NCBI RefSeq assembly: GCF_009936275.1
Contig: NZ_AP019797.1
Span: 1,293,501 to 1,357,500 of the forward strand
Length of the DNA stretch: 64,000 nucleotides
Direction: 5' to 3'
Source: Rhodothermus marinus
GTDB taxonomy: Bacteria; Bacteroidota; Rhodothermia; Rhodothermales; Rhodothermaceae
The translations under genes were made by a program, and so were the position numbers. A model generated the notes under the pieces. That model did no database searches. It saw only the letters and a list, made by a program, of their open reading frames with translations, and was not told the DNA's origin. Of this stretch, positions 56,627 through 64,000 are shown in pieces (position 1 is the first letter of the stretch; every line of letters starts with the position of its first letter).

Positions 56627-56656
56627 TGGCGCAGAAAACGCAGAAAGTATGCGCCA
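56627..56656 (+). terminator. Hairpin after second response regulator
   Basis: TGGCGCA and TGCGCCA separated by 16 nt, 10 nt after the stop, with a further GGCGCA copy and a TTTTATT tract around 56682-56695. The 199-nt gap to the glycosyltransferase also contains CCTGAC/GTCAGG at about 56766-56786. Function uncertain. Confidence 0.4.
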
Positions 56657-56816
56657 ATTCTACCTTCTGTGAAATCCACTGGCGCACTTTTATTGGGTCA
56701 GTTGCCGTCGCCGGAGGCGCTGAAACCGGACGTCCGAAAAGTCGGCCCATGAGTATCTTTTCGTAGCCTGACTGAAAGCCGGTCAGGTCTGGTTTAAACG
56801 AACGGGGACAGGGTGT

Positions 56817-58025
56817 ATGCAGGTCACAGGCGTCCGGTTGAACGGCGCGGTTCAAACCGATAAGCAGGAAGGGTCGGGGTGCCGTGTGGCGCTGGTACAC
56901 GACTGGCTCCCCGTCTATGCCGGCGCCGAGCGCGTGCTGGAGCAGATGCTGCATCTTTTTCCGAACGCCGACCTGTTCAGCCTGATCGAATTTTTGCCGC
57001 CCGACCAGCGGGCCTTTCTGCAGGGGCGGCCGGTGCAGACTTCGTTCATCCAGCGCCTGCCCTTTGCCCGACGGGCTTACCGCTACTACCTGCCGCTGGC
57101 CCCGCTGGCCATCGAACAGTTCGACCTGCGCGGTTACGACCTGGTGATCTCCTCCAGCTACGTGGTGGCCAAGGGGGTGCTGACCACGGCCGACCAGCTT
57201 CATATCAGCTACGTACACAGCCCGATTCGCTACGCCTGGGACCTGTACTTTCAGTATCTGGAGCAGGGCGGTCTGGTGCGCGGGCCGAAAAGCTGGCTGG
57301 CCCGGATGATTCTGCACTACCTGCGGCTCTACGATGCCACGACGGCCAGCCGTCCGGACGTGCTCGTGGCCAACTCGCGCCATGTGGCCCGCCGCATCTG
57401 GAAGACGTACCGCCGCCGCGCCCGGGTGATTTACCCGCCGGTCGACACGACCGCCTTCGGGCCGGACGGCGCAAAGGACGACTACTACGTGACCGTCTCG
57501 CGCCTGGTCCCCTACAAGCGGGTGGATCTGATCGTGCAGGCCTTCACCCGTATGCCTCGGCGTAAGCTGGTGGTGATCGGCGATGGTCCGGAAATGGACC
57601 GGATCGCCCGGCTGGCCACCCCCAACGTCGAGCTGCTGGGCTACCAGCCCTTCGAGGTGATGCGCACCTACATGCAGCGGGCCCGGGCGTTCATTTTTGC
57701 GGCCGAGGAAGACTTCGGCATCGTGCCCGTCGAGGCGATGGCCTGTGGTACACCCGTCATCGCCTACGGGCGCGGGGGCGTGCGGGAATCCGTGGTCGAG
57801 GGCGAAACGGGCCTGTTCTTCTACGAGCAGACGCCCGAAGCCCTCTGCGAGGCGGTGGAACGCTTTGAGCGCCTGGCGCCGTCGCTGAGCACCGAGCGCA
57901 TCTGCCTGCAGGCCGAACGGTTCTCCGTAGCACGCTTCCGGAAAGCCTTCGGCCAGCTGGTCGCGCGGGCTTTCGAGCGGTTTTCGAAGCGCAAGCAGCA
58001 AGTCCATTCCGAAGTTTCGTTATGA
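56817..58025 (+). CDS. GT4-family glycosyltransferase (WbaZ-like)
   Basis: 402 residues. GT-B fold: N-domain CRVALVHDWLPVYAGAERVL and ISYVHSPIRYAWDLYFQYL. The C-domain has YYVTVSRLVPYKRVDLIVQA, VVIGDGPEMDRIARLA, and the nucleotide-sugar EX7E motif in EEDFGIVPVEAMACGTPVIA. It probably adds mannose or a similar sugar during exopolysaccharide repeat-unit assembly in the cytoplasm. It overlaps the next gene by 4 nt and starts the polysaccharide locus. Confidence 0.92.
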   Translation: MQVTGVRLNGAVQTDKQEGSGCRVALVHDWLPVYAGAERVLEQMLHLFPNADLFSLIEFLPPDQRAFLQGRPVQTSFIQRLPFARRAYRYYLPLAPLAIEQFDLRGYDLVISSSYVVAKGVLTTADQLHISYVHSPIRYAWDLYFQYLEQGGLVRGPKSWLARMILHYLRLYDATTASRPDVLVANSRHVARRIWKTYRRRARVIYPPVDTTAFGPDGAKDDYYVTVSRLVPYKRVDLIVQAFTRMPRRKLVVIGDGPEMDRIARLATPNVELLGYQPFEVMRTYMQRARAFIFAAEEDFGIVPVEAMACGTPVIAYGRGGVRESVVEGETGLFFYEQTPEALCEAVERFERLAPSLSTERICLQAERFSVARFRKAFGQLVARAFERFSKRKQQVHSEVSL

Positions 58026-59533
58026 AGGAACTGGTACTGACAGAAGTGGGAGGAGACGGACGTAACGGTAGGGAAGCCGTTGAGGTAACGCCCGTCCGTA
58101 AAGCGGCCTGGTCGCGGCCGGCCCGCTATCGGCGCCTCTATCCGCGACAGTTCTTCTCCGGACTTTCGTTGCTCGGAGCCGATCTGCTGATTCTGGGGGG
58201 TCTGACGCTGCTGCTGCAGGGATGGGGCGCGGAGGTGCTGGGAAGCGTGTACCCCACGTTCGCGCTGGCTACATGGGTGACGGCCGGGCTGATGCTGCTG
58301 GGCATCAGCCTGCTGGGCTGCTACAGCACGGTGGTCATGCATCCGGCCGCCGAACTGCGACGGCTGACGATCGTAACGGGACTGGTCTACGCGCTGCCGG
58401 TGGGCAGTCTGCTGATCGCCACGCCGCTCAGTGCCGCGCACGCTACCCTGCTGGGCGGGAGCTGGCTGGCGGCGGTGGTCATGGTACCCATGGGCCACCT
58501 GTTTGCCCGCCTGTTGCTGGCCCGCACCGAGTGGTGGGGGGTGCCCGTGCTGGTGCTGGCCACCGGCGGGGCCGGCGAACTGGCCGTGCACACCATGCGG
58601 CGCTGGCCCGAGCTGGGATTGCGGCCCGTCGGCGTGCTCTCGGATCACCACCCGGTGGGCGAGATGCTGGGCGAAGTACCGGTGGTCGGTCGCATCGAGG
58701 ATGCGCCGCGGGCCGGACTCCGCCTGGGCGTGCGTCATGCCATCGTGGCACTTTCCGGCCAGAGCCACCGCGAGGTGCTGGAACTCCTGGAACGTTACAG
58801 CCGCTACTTCCGGCAGCTCTTCGTGCTGCCGGAAAATCCGGGCATGATTGCCTTCTGGAGCACGGCCCGTTCGTTCGAAGGACTGCTCGGCTATGGCGTG
58901 CAGCACTCCTACTGGAACCTGCGCGCTCGCATGCTCAAGCGGGCCATGGACATTGTGGGCGCTTCGATCCTGCTGCTGTTGCTGTCGCCGCTTTTCGCGG
59001 TGGTGGCCCTGCTGATCAAGCTCGACTCGCCCGGACCGGTCTTCTATCGTCAGATGCGCATGGGCCGGGGTGGCCGCTGCTTCCCGCTGCTGAAGTTCCG
59101 CACGATGTACCAGGATGCCGATCGCCGCCTGCAGGAACTGCTGCGCGAAAATCCGGAGCTGCGTGCCGAGTACGAGCTGTTTCACAAGCTGCGCAACGAT
59201 CCGCGCGTAACCCGCGTAGGCCGTTACCTGCGGCGCTTCAGCATCGACGAGCTGCCTCAGCTCTGGAACGTGCTGCGGGGCGATCTCAGTCTGGTGGGGC
59301 CGCGGGCCTACATGCCGGAAGAACGCCACGAAATGGACGGCATGGACCGCATCATCCTGCAGAAACGTCCCGGCGTGACCGGTCTGTGGCAGGTTTCCGG
59401 ACGCAACGGGCTTACCTTCGAAGACCGCGTGCGCATGGATGTGCATTACATCCACAACTGGACGCCCTGGCTGGACCTGTACATCCTGGCGCGTACGGTG
59501 CCGGTCGTTTTGACCGGCGAAGGCGCTTGCTAA
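58022..59533 (+). CDS. Polyprenyl-phosphate hexose-1-phosphate transferase (WbaP/WcaJ type)
   Basis: 503 residues. Four or five N-terminal membrane segments (LSLLGADLLILGGLTLLLQG and others) and a Rossmann-like middle domain (WWGVPVLVLATGGAGELAVH). The C-terminal catalytic domain has the re-entrant helix KRAMDIVGASILLLLLSPLF, then SPGPVFYRQMRMGRGGRCFP, LLKFRTMYQDAD, RRFSIDELPQLWNVLRGDLS, LVGPRAYMPEE and KRPGVTGLWQVSGRN. It loads the first sugar phosphate onto undecaprenyl phosphate. Substrate sugar (glucose or galactose) unresolved. Confidence 0.95.
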   Translation: MKELVLTEVGGDGRNGREAVEVTPVRKAAWSRPARYRRLYPRQFFSGLSLLGADLLILGGLTLLLQGWGAEVLGSVYPTFALATWVTAGLMLLGISLLGCYSTVVMHPAAELRRLTIVTGLVYALPVGSLLIATPLSAAHATLLGGSWLAAVVMVPMGHLFARLLLARTEWWGVPVLVLATGGAGELAVHTMRRWPELGLRPVGVLSDHHPVGEMLGEVPVVGRIEDAPRAGLRLGVRHAIVALSGQSHREVLELLERYSRYFRQLFVLPENPGMIAFWSTARSFEGLLGYGVQHSYWNLRARMLKRAMDIVGASILLLLLSPLFAVVALLIKLDSPGPVFYRQMRMGRGGRCFPLLKFRTMYQDADRRLQELLRENPELRAEYELFHKLRNDPRVTRVGRYLRRFSIDELPQLWNVLRGDLSLVGPRAYMPEERHEMDGMDRIILQKRPGVTGLWQVSGRNGLTFEDRVRMDVHYIHNWTPWLDLYILARTVPVVLTGEGAC

Positions 59534-59578
59534 GTGCCGAAAATGTAGTAAATTTCAGGGGAGTATCCCGGGGGAATC

Positions 59579-61951
59579 ATGGCACATTACCGACATCATT
59601 CGCTGATCGTGGCGCGCGGCGGGCAACGGGGGGGATTGCCGCCCGCCTCCGACGAGAAGCGCGACGAGGGCCGCATCAACTTTGCCGAGATCTGGCACAC
59701 GATCCGGCGGGGCAAGTGGATCATCCTGCTGACCACGCTGGTGGTGGCCGGCGCCATCGGTGCGTACACCTACACGCTGCCGCCCGTGTACGAGTCGAGC
59801 GCGATCGTCTTTGTCGATACGCGGGGCGGTGAGAATGCACCGGTCAGTGTGGCGGCCTTTACGCCCATCGAGCGGCGGGCGCTCTCGAACGAGCTGGGCA
59901 TTCTGCGCAATTCGGCCGAGCTGGCCACGCGCGTGGCCGAGGCGATCGTGGCCACGGCAGAGACGGCGGGGGCGAAGGATCGCTTTCCGATCCTGGCACC
60001 CACGGAAGATGGGCGCGAACCGACCATCCGGGAGATCGCGCTGCGATTGCGAGAGCGTGTCCATTTCCAGCCGCTTTCGGATCAGGACATGATCGTGATC
60101 ACGGCCGAGAGCACGACGCCCGAAGAGGCGGCTGTGATCGCCAACCGCTATGCCGAGGAATACGAGCGCTTCAGTCGGGAGCGCAGCCGGGAAAGCCTGG
60201 CGGCCGCCCGCGAGTTTGTCGAAAAACAGGTCGAGCAGCGGCGCCAGGAGCTGGAGGAGCTGGAGCGGCAGTGGGAGGCGTTTGCGCGTTCGCGCCAGGT
60301 GGTGCGGCTGGGACCGCAGGGCGAACGTCTGGTCGCCGAGGTGGCACAGCTCGAAGCGCAGCGCGATGCCGCCCGCTTCCAGCTGGAGCAGGAAAAGTCG
60401 GCGCTGCAGTTCATCGAACAGGAGCTGCAGAAGCTGGAGCCAGGCCTGGTTGATGAACTGGTCAAAAGCCGGCAGGTATCGACCCTGGAGGCGCAGATCG
60501 ACGCGCTCTCGAAGAAGATCGCCGAACTGAAGGTGCAGGCCGAGCAGTACTACGTGTTCAATCCGAAGCTGCGCGGCAACGAAGAGAAGCTGGGCGATCA
60601 GCAGCTTGTCGAGATCGTGCGGCAGATCGATCACTTCGAAAAGCAGCGCGAGCAGTTGCAGGCGCAGCTCGTCAAAGAAATGATCGGCCGCGACAGCCAG
60701 GCGCCGGCTTCGGAGCCACTGAGCTACGTCGAGCAGCTCCGGGCCCGTCGCATCGAAAAGCAACTGGCCATCCAGGAGCTGGAGCGTCAGGTCGAGGCGT
60801 TCAACCAGGAGCTGGCCAAGTACGAAGATCAGCTGGCCCGCCTGCCGCGGCAGCAGATCGAACTGGAGCAACTCGAACGGCGCCGGGCCATGGCCGAGCA
60901 GTGGTACACGACGTTCGTGCAGGAGCTGCAGCGCATCATGATCGCCGAGCAGTCCGAGCTCGGCTACGTCAAGATCGTCAGCAGTGCGTTCGTTCCGACC
61001 GTCCCGGTGCGGCCGAATCGGGCGCAGAACATCGTGCTGGGCATCCTGATCGGCCTGGGGCTCGGGCTCGGGCTGGCGTTTCTGCGACAGGCCATGCACA
61101 CGCAGCTCGACGATCCGGAGAAGGTGCGGGAGCACGGCTACACGTTGCTGGGAGTAGTGCCGGCCATGGAGCCCTACATTCGCAAGCATTTCCGCGGGCG
61201 CAAGGTGGTCGAGGTCGACGAGCGGCCGCGTAGCACCACACTGATTACACTGCTGGATCCCTGGTCGCCGATCGCCGAAAACTTCCGGCTCATTCGCACG
61301 AACCTGCAGCAGCATACCCCGGCAAAAGGACGGGCTGTGACCTGGCTGGTGACCAGCCCGGAGATGGGCGACGGCAAGACGGTGGTAGCGGCCAACCTGG
61401 CGGTGGCGACGGCCCATGGCGGCCAGCGCACGCTGTTGATCGACGCCGACCTGCGGCGTCCGCGCGCGCACGAGGTGCTGGGGGTGGCCGATCAGCCCGG
61501 TCTGTCCGAACTGCTGCTGGGCAAAGTGCGGCCCGATCCGGAAAGCTGGGCGACCGACATCCCCAACCTGTACTTCCTCCCGGCCGGCGTGGTCGATCAA
61601 CCACCGCCCGAGTTGCTGGGATCGCAGCGCATGGTGCAATTGCTGGAGTTTCTGCGCAAGCACTTTGACGTGATCGTGATCGACTCGCCGCCGGTGCTGG
61701 CCGTGACCGACTCAGTATTGCTGGCGCAGCTTTGCGAGGCCACGCTGATGGTGATTTCGGCCGGACGCACCGACGCGAAGGCGCTGGACATCGCGCGCCA
61801 GACGCTGGAGTCGGTGAACGTGTCGATTGCCGGAGTAATCTTCAATCGCTACCGGGCTGACAAACGCAAAGGCTACGCTTATGGTTACGGCTATGGCCGT
61901 CGATACCATAAGGGCTACGGCTACTATGCCCGGGAAGCGGCCACCGGCTGA
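59579..61951 (+). CDS. Wzc-type chain-length determinant and tyrosine autokinase
   Basis: 790 residues. An N-terminal Wzz domain (INFAEIWHTIRRGKWIILLT, first membrane helix near residue 50) is followed by a long periplasmic coiled coil with Gln/Glu/Arg-rich heptads (about 200-430). The second membrane helix (NIVLGILIGLGLGLGLAFLR) is near residue 490. The cytoplasmic BY-kinase has Walker A SPEMGDGKTVVAANLA, A-prime LLIDADLRRPRAHEVLG and Walker B DVIVIDSPPVLAVTDS. The tyrosine cluster GYAYGYGYGRRYHKGYGYYA forms the autophosphorylated tail. It controls polymer length and export. Operon position after WbaP supports this. Confidence 0.95.
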   Translation: MAHYRHHSLIVARGGQRGGLPPASDEKRDEGRINFAEIWHTIRRGKWIILLTTLVVAGAIGAYTYTLPPVYESSAIVFVDTRGGENAPVSVAAFTPIERRALSNELGILRNSAELATRVAEAIVATAETAGAKDRFPILAPTEDGREPTIREIALRLRERVHFQPLSDQDMIVITAESTTPEEAAVIANRYAEEYERFSRERSRESLAAAREFVEKQVEQRRQELEELERQWEAFARSRQVVRLGPQGERLVAEVAQLEAQRDAARFQLEQEKSALQFIEQELQKLEPGLVDELVKSRQVSTLEAQIDALSKKIAELKVQAEQYYVFNPKLRGNEEKLGDQQLVEIVRQIDHFEKQREQLQAQLVKEMIGRDSQAPASEPLSYVEQLRARRIEKQLAIQELERQVEAFNQELAKYEDQLARLPRQQIELEQLERRRAMAEQWYTTFVQELQRIMIAEQSELGYVKIVSSAFVPTVPVRPNRAQNIVLGILIGLGLGLGLAFLRQAMHTQLDDPEKVREHGYTLLGVVPAMEPYIRKHFRGRKVVEVDERPRSTTLITLLDPWSPIAENFRLIRTNLQQHTPAKGRAVTWLVTSPEMGDGKTVVAANLAVATAHGGQRTLLIDADLRRPRAHEVLGVADQPGLSELLLGKVRPDPESWATDIPNLYFLPAGVVDQPPPELLGSQRMVQLLEFLRKHFDVIVIDSPPVLAVTDSVLLAQLCEATLMVISAGRTDAKALDIARQTLESVNVSIAGVIFNRYRADKRKGYAYGYGYGRRYHKGYGYYAREAATG

Positions 61952-62010
61952 TGCGTGCGGAGGAGCGGGCAGGCCCGTTCGTTGTTCCGTCAACCAGGAA
62001 AACGAAACCC

Positions 62011-62517
62011 ATGCGCTATAAAACAGGATGGTGGTTACTGCTGCTGAGCTGGGGGCTGTTTGGTATCGCCCATGCCCAGCCGATCGGAGGACTGGGAGGT
62101 GGCAGCAGTTCGTTCGAATTTGAGTTTTACCGGCCGGGCCGGCCCACGATGATCGTGTACATCTGGGGGGCGGTCGGGCAGCCCGGCATCTGGCGGGTCG
62201 AACGGGGCGTGGATCTGATTCCGCTGCTGTCGGCGGCAAAGGTGCCGGGTGTGGGGAGCAGTCCTCAGGGCGTCAGCCAGCAGTATCTGGTGCGTCTGTT
62301 TCGGGATGTAAACGGTGAGCGGCGCGAAATCTACAACGAGCGCCTGGAACGCCTGGTAGGAGGCGGTGCCCGACCCTATCCGCCGCTTCAGGAAGGCGAC
62401 ATCCTGGTGGTGGAAATGCGCCAGCGGGCGCGGTTCGGGTGGGGGACGGCCTTCGAAATCACCCGCACCATCGCCCAGATGCTGACGCTTTATCTGCTGA
62501 TCCGACGGGAATTCTGA
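62011..62517 (+). CDS. SLBB-domain exported protein of the polysaccharide locus
   Basis: 168 residues from ATG 62011. Signal peptide WWLLLLSWGLFGIAHAQ, then one SLBB-like unit (IVYIWGAVGQPGIWRVERGV, DLIPLLSAAKVPG), RPYPPLQEGDILVVEMRQRA, and a C-terminal hydrophobic or amphipathic stretch FEITRTIAQMLTLYLLIRRE. It is too short to be a full Wza channel and lacks the Poly_export domain, so it may be an auxiliary periplasmic or membrane-bound partner of the Wzc protein. An in-frame codon at 61951 overlaps the wzc stop but gives a polar N-terminus without a signal. Confidence 0.78.
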   Translation: MRYKTGWWLLLLSWGLFGIAHAQPIGGLGGGSSSFEFEFYRPGRPTMIVYIWGAVGQPGIWRVERGVDLIPLLSAAKVPGVGSSPQGVSQQYLVRLFRDVNGERREIYNERLERLVGGGARPYPPLQEGDILVVEMRQRARFGWGTAFEITRTIAQMLTLYLLIRREF

Positions 62518-62688
62518 TGGATGGATCCAGCAATACAAACGCCACGATACCTGCATGGACCCGTTTCGCTGACTCTGTATGCAAGGAGCGGGCTTGAGAG
62601 CTCTGAAAGAGGAATCCCGAAGCCGTCACCGGCGCCGATCGACTCGAACAATGCGGCAGGCAACAACCGGGAAATACCCTCCCCCTGA

Positions 62689-62711
62689 CCCCCTCCCTGG
62701 CAGGGAGGGGG
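62689..62711. repeat. Intergenic palindrome, 11-bp arms
   Basis: CCCCCTCCCTG, one G, CAGGGAGGGGG. First of three repeat-like elements in the 522-nt gap 62518-63039, which holds no convincing gene. Confidence 0.75.
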
Positions 62712-62762
62712 AAGAAAATAAGCGGAAGCGTTGACGCTGAAATGTGCGTAAGCGCGGGCCTC

Positions 62763-62838
62763 CACCGCTTACCGTAGCCCATGGGCTTTGCCCTCTTTCG
62801 AGTGGGGCTGGCCCGAAGGGCCTGAGGAGGTCAACAAA
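62763..62838. repeat. Interspersed repeat unit A (degenerate)
   Basis: Shares the order ACCG, CCGTAG-CCCAT, a pyrimidine/purine hairpin around TTTCGAG, CCCGAAGGGCCTGAGGAGG with unit B 150 nt downstream. Arms are imperfect here, suggesting an older copy. Confidence 0.55.
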
Positions 62839-62914
62839 ATTTTCTGACTCCATAGAAGAAAGGCCATAAGCAGGAAAGCATCGGCGCTGCAAGACGCGCA
62901 AGTGCCGACTTCTA

Positions 62915-62990
62915 CCACCGGCCGTAGTCCATAGACACTGCTCCCCCTCGAAGGGGGAGCTGCCGCGAAGCGGCTGAGGGGGTGAATGAT
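62915..62990. repeat. Interspersed repeat unit B
   Basis: CCGTAGTCCATAGACACT, then a hairpin GCTCCCCCTC/GAAGGGGGAGC, then GCCGC-GAA-GCGGC, then TGAGGGGGTGAA. A double hairpin typical of dispersed non-coding repeats; same layout as unit A. Confidence 0.65.
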
Positions 62991-63039
62991 CGGTCGGGCT
63001 TCTTGATCAATGGGGCTTTACGGACAACAGTTACCACTA

Positions 63040-64000
63040 TGCTGAAGACTGATAGATTGCAGGTTGTGGTGGGGATGAAACAGGGGGTGAAAATACTGTT
63101 GCGCCGTCGGTTCTGGCGTGTGGATGAAGGCGCGCGCCTGGTGCTGCGCCAGCTCTGGGAGCACCGGAGGCTGTTCGTGCTGACGGTCGCCCTGACCGGC
63201 CTGGGTGCGGCTTTCGAGGGAGTCGGACTGGGCCTGCTCGTGCCGTTTCTGGACAGCCTGACCAATCCGGACGCGAAGGGTTTTGCCACGGGCTGGACCT
63301 GGGTGGACCAGCACCTGCTGCGCGTCGATGCCCCGGTCATGACGCGCTTGTACTGGTTTTCCGGGCTGATCCTGACGGCCATCCTGCTACGGGCGGTTCT
63401 GGGCTACGCGTCCCAGCAGTTCAGCATTCGCCTGCAGGAGTCCATTCTGCACCGCCTGCGCTGTCAGATCATCGACCAGTTGCAGGCCGTTTCGCTCCGG
63501 TTCTATGCACACCGCCGCGCCGGTGACCTGCTCAACGTCCTGACGGCCGAAATCCAGCGGTTGCGTATGCTTTTTGGCACGTCCAGCGCCATTCTGATTA
63601 ACGGTTTCCTGCTGGTGGTCTATGGCACGGCCATTTTTGCACTTTCCTGGCCGCTGGCGCTGGTGGCCGTCGGGTTGACCATCAGCCTGTTTGTGGTCGT
63701 GCGTGTACTGGTGGTGCGTCTGAAGCAGGAAGGTAGCGGCATTACGGTTACGAACAGCCGGATTGCCTCCCGGGCGCAGGAGTTGATCGCCGGCATTCGT
63801 ACGGTGCTGACGCATGGTGCTGAAGCCTTCGAGTCGGCGCGGTTCAAGCAGGTCAGCCAAGAGGCGGCCGACGTGGTCGTGCGGCTCAGCCGGAAACAGT
63901 CGCTCATCGGACCGCTTTCCCAGGCGGTGGCTTCGGCGGCGCTGATCGGCCTGATCATTGTGGCCGTGCAGTTCTTCGTGCTGCCGGGGCGCATGAGCAT
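63040..64000 (+). CDS. ABC exporter, transmembrane part, truncated by window end
   Basis: Open from ATG 63040 to the window end (320 codons), with an alternative ATG at 63076. It encodes a type I ABC exporter membrane domain: LFVLTVALTGLGAAFEGVGL, FSGLILTAILLRAVLGYASQ, the conserved loop QQFSIRLQESILHRLRCQII followed by FYAHRRAGDLLNVLTAEIQR, then NGFLLVVYGTAIFALSWPLA, RAQELIAGIRTVLTHGAE and AALIGLIIVAVQFF. The nucleotide-binding domain would lie beyond the window. Next to polysaccharide genes it may flip a lipid-linked glycan, as MsbA/PglK-like proteins do. No good Shine-Dalgarno precedes 63040. Confidence 0.88.

Noticed and set aside
61951-62010. An earlier start for the SLBB protein overlapping the wzc stop
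   Set aside because: The extra 20 residues are polar and would bury the signal peptide. The ATG at 62011 gives a normal Sec signal.

Overview
The window comes from a high-GC, G+T-skewed genome with Bacteroidota/Rhodothermota traits: TonB-dependent receptors paired with HmuY or lipoprotein partners, a TTG-N18-TAnnTTTc promoter, and the tRNA-tuf-tRNA(Trp)-secE-nusG-rplKAJL-rpoBC block. A thermophilic Rhodothermus (R. marinus-like) is the best guess, from protein style and gene content only; no database search was possible.

Layout. (1) 1-4.3 kb: two tandem GH3 beta-glycosidase genes, the first truncated by the window edge. They align over 1850 nt with no net indel and differ mainly in two islands next to the catalytic residues. 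(2) 4.4-10.7 kb: a UPF0316 membrane protein, a lone PAS protein, a BtuF-like corrinoid-binding protein, and a leftward haem/metal cluster (TonB receptor, HmuY lipoprotein, exported CbiK/CbiX-like chelatase, small CxxC protein) behind a palindromic operator. A 30-codon remnant of a second BtuF-like gene lies just beyond. (3) 10.9-22.4 kb: a transferred defence island. It is a type I restriction-modification operon (hsdM, AlbA_2/ATPase gene, hsdS, hsdR, YgjP-like metalloprotease) with a coupled three-gene cassette between hsdS and hsdR. The cassette encodes an N-L1-L2-like protein, a MID-PIWI Argonaute of the Archaeoglobus fulgidus type, and a HEPN (TIGR02391/Ymh-type) protein. A RAYT transposase gene carrying its own REP palindromes follows. 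hsdM and the Argonaute gene each contain an in-frame TAG. (4) 22.4-25.2 kb: a second TonB receptor with a lipoprotein. (5) 25.3-28.2 kb: queA, ispD, ispF and a DedA gene.

(6) 28.3-41.9 kb: core information genes: tRNA Thr, Tyr, Gly, Thr, then tuf, tRNA-Trp, secE, nusG, rplK, rplA, rplJ, rplL, rpoB, rpoC. (7) 41.9-52.8 kb: a secreted M14 peptidase, a YyaL/DUF255 protein, rpmA-rplU, an FAH-family hydrolase, a toxin-antitoxin pair whose toxin is frameshifted, then mtgA, threonine aldolase, greA, an NlpC/P60 lipoprotein, a YtxH protein and a bacilliredoxin. (8) 52.8-64 kb: a sensor kinase, two paralogous NarL-type regulators, and an exopolysaccharide locus (GT4, WbaP-type initiating transferase, Wzc-type tyrosine kinase, SLBB protein, a repeat-rich gap, and an ABC exporter cut by the window end).

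The most notable system is the split, apparently catalytically dead Argonaute plus HEPN cassette, translationally coupled inside a type I restriction operon. Its PIWI gene now carries a premature amber codon.
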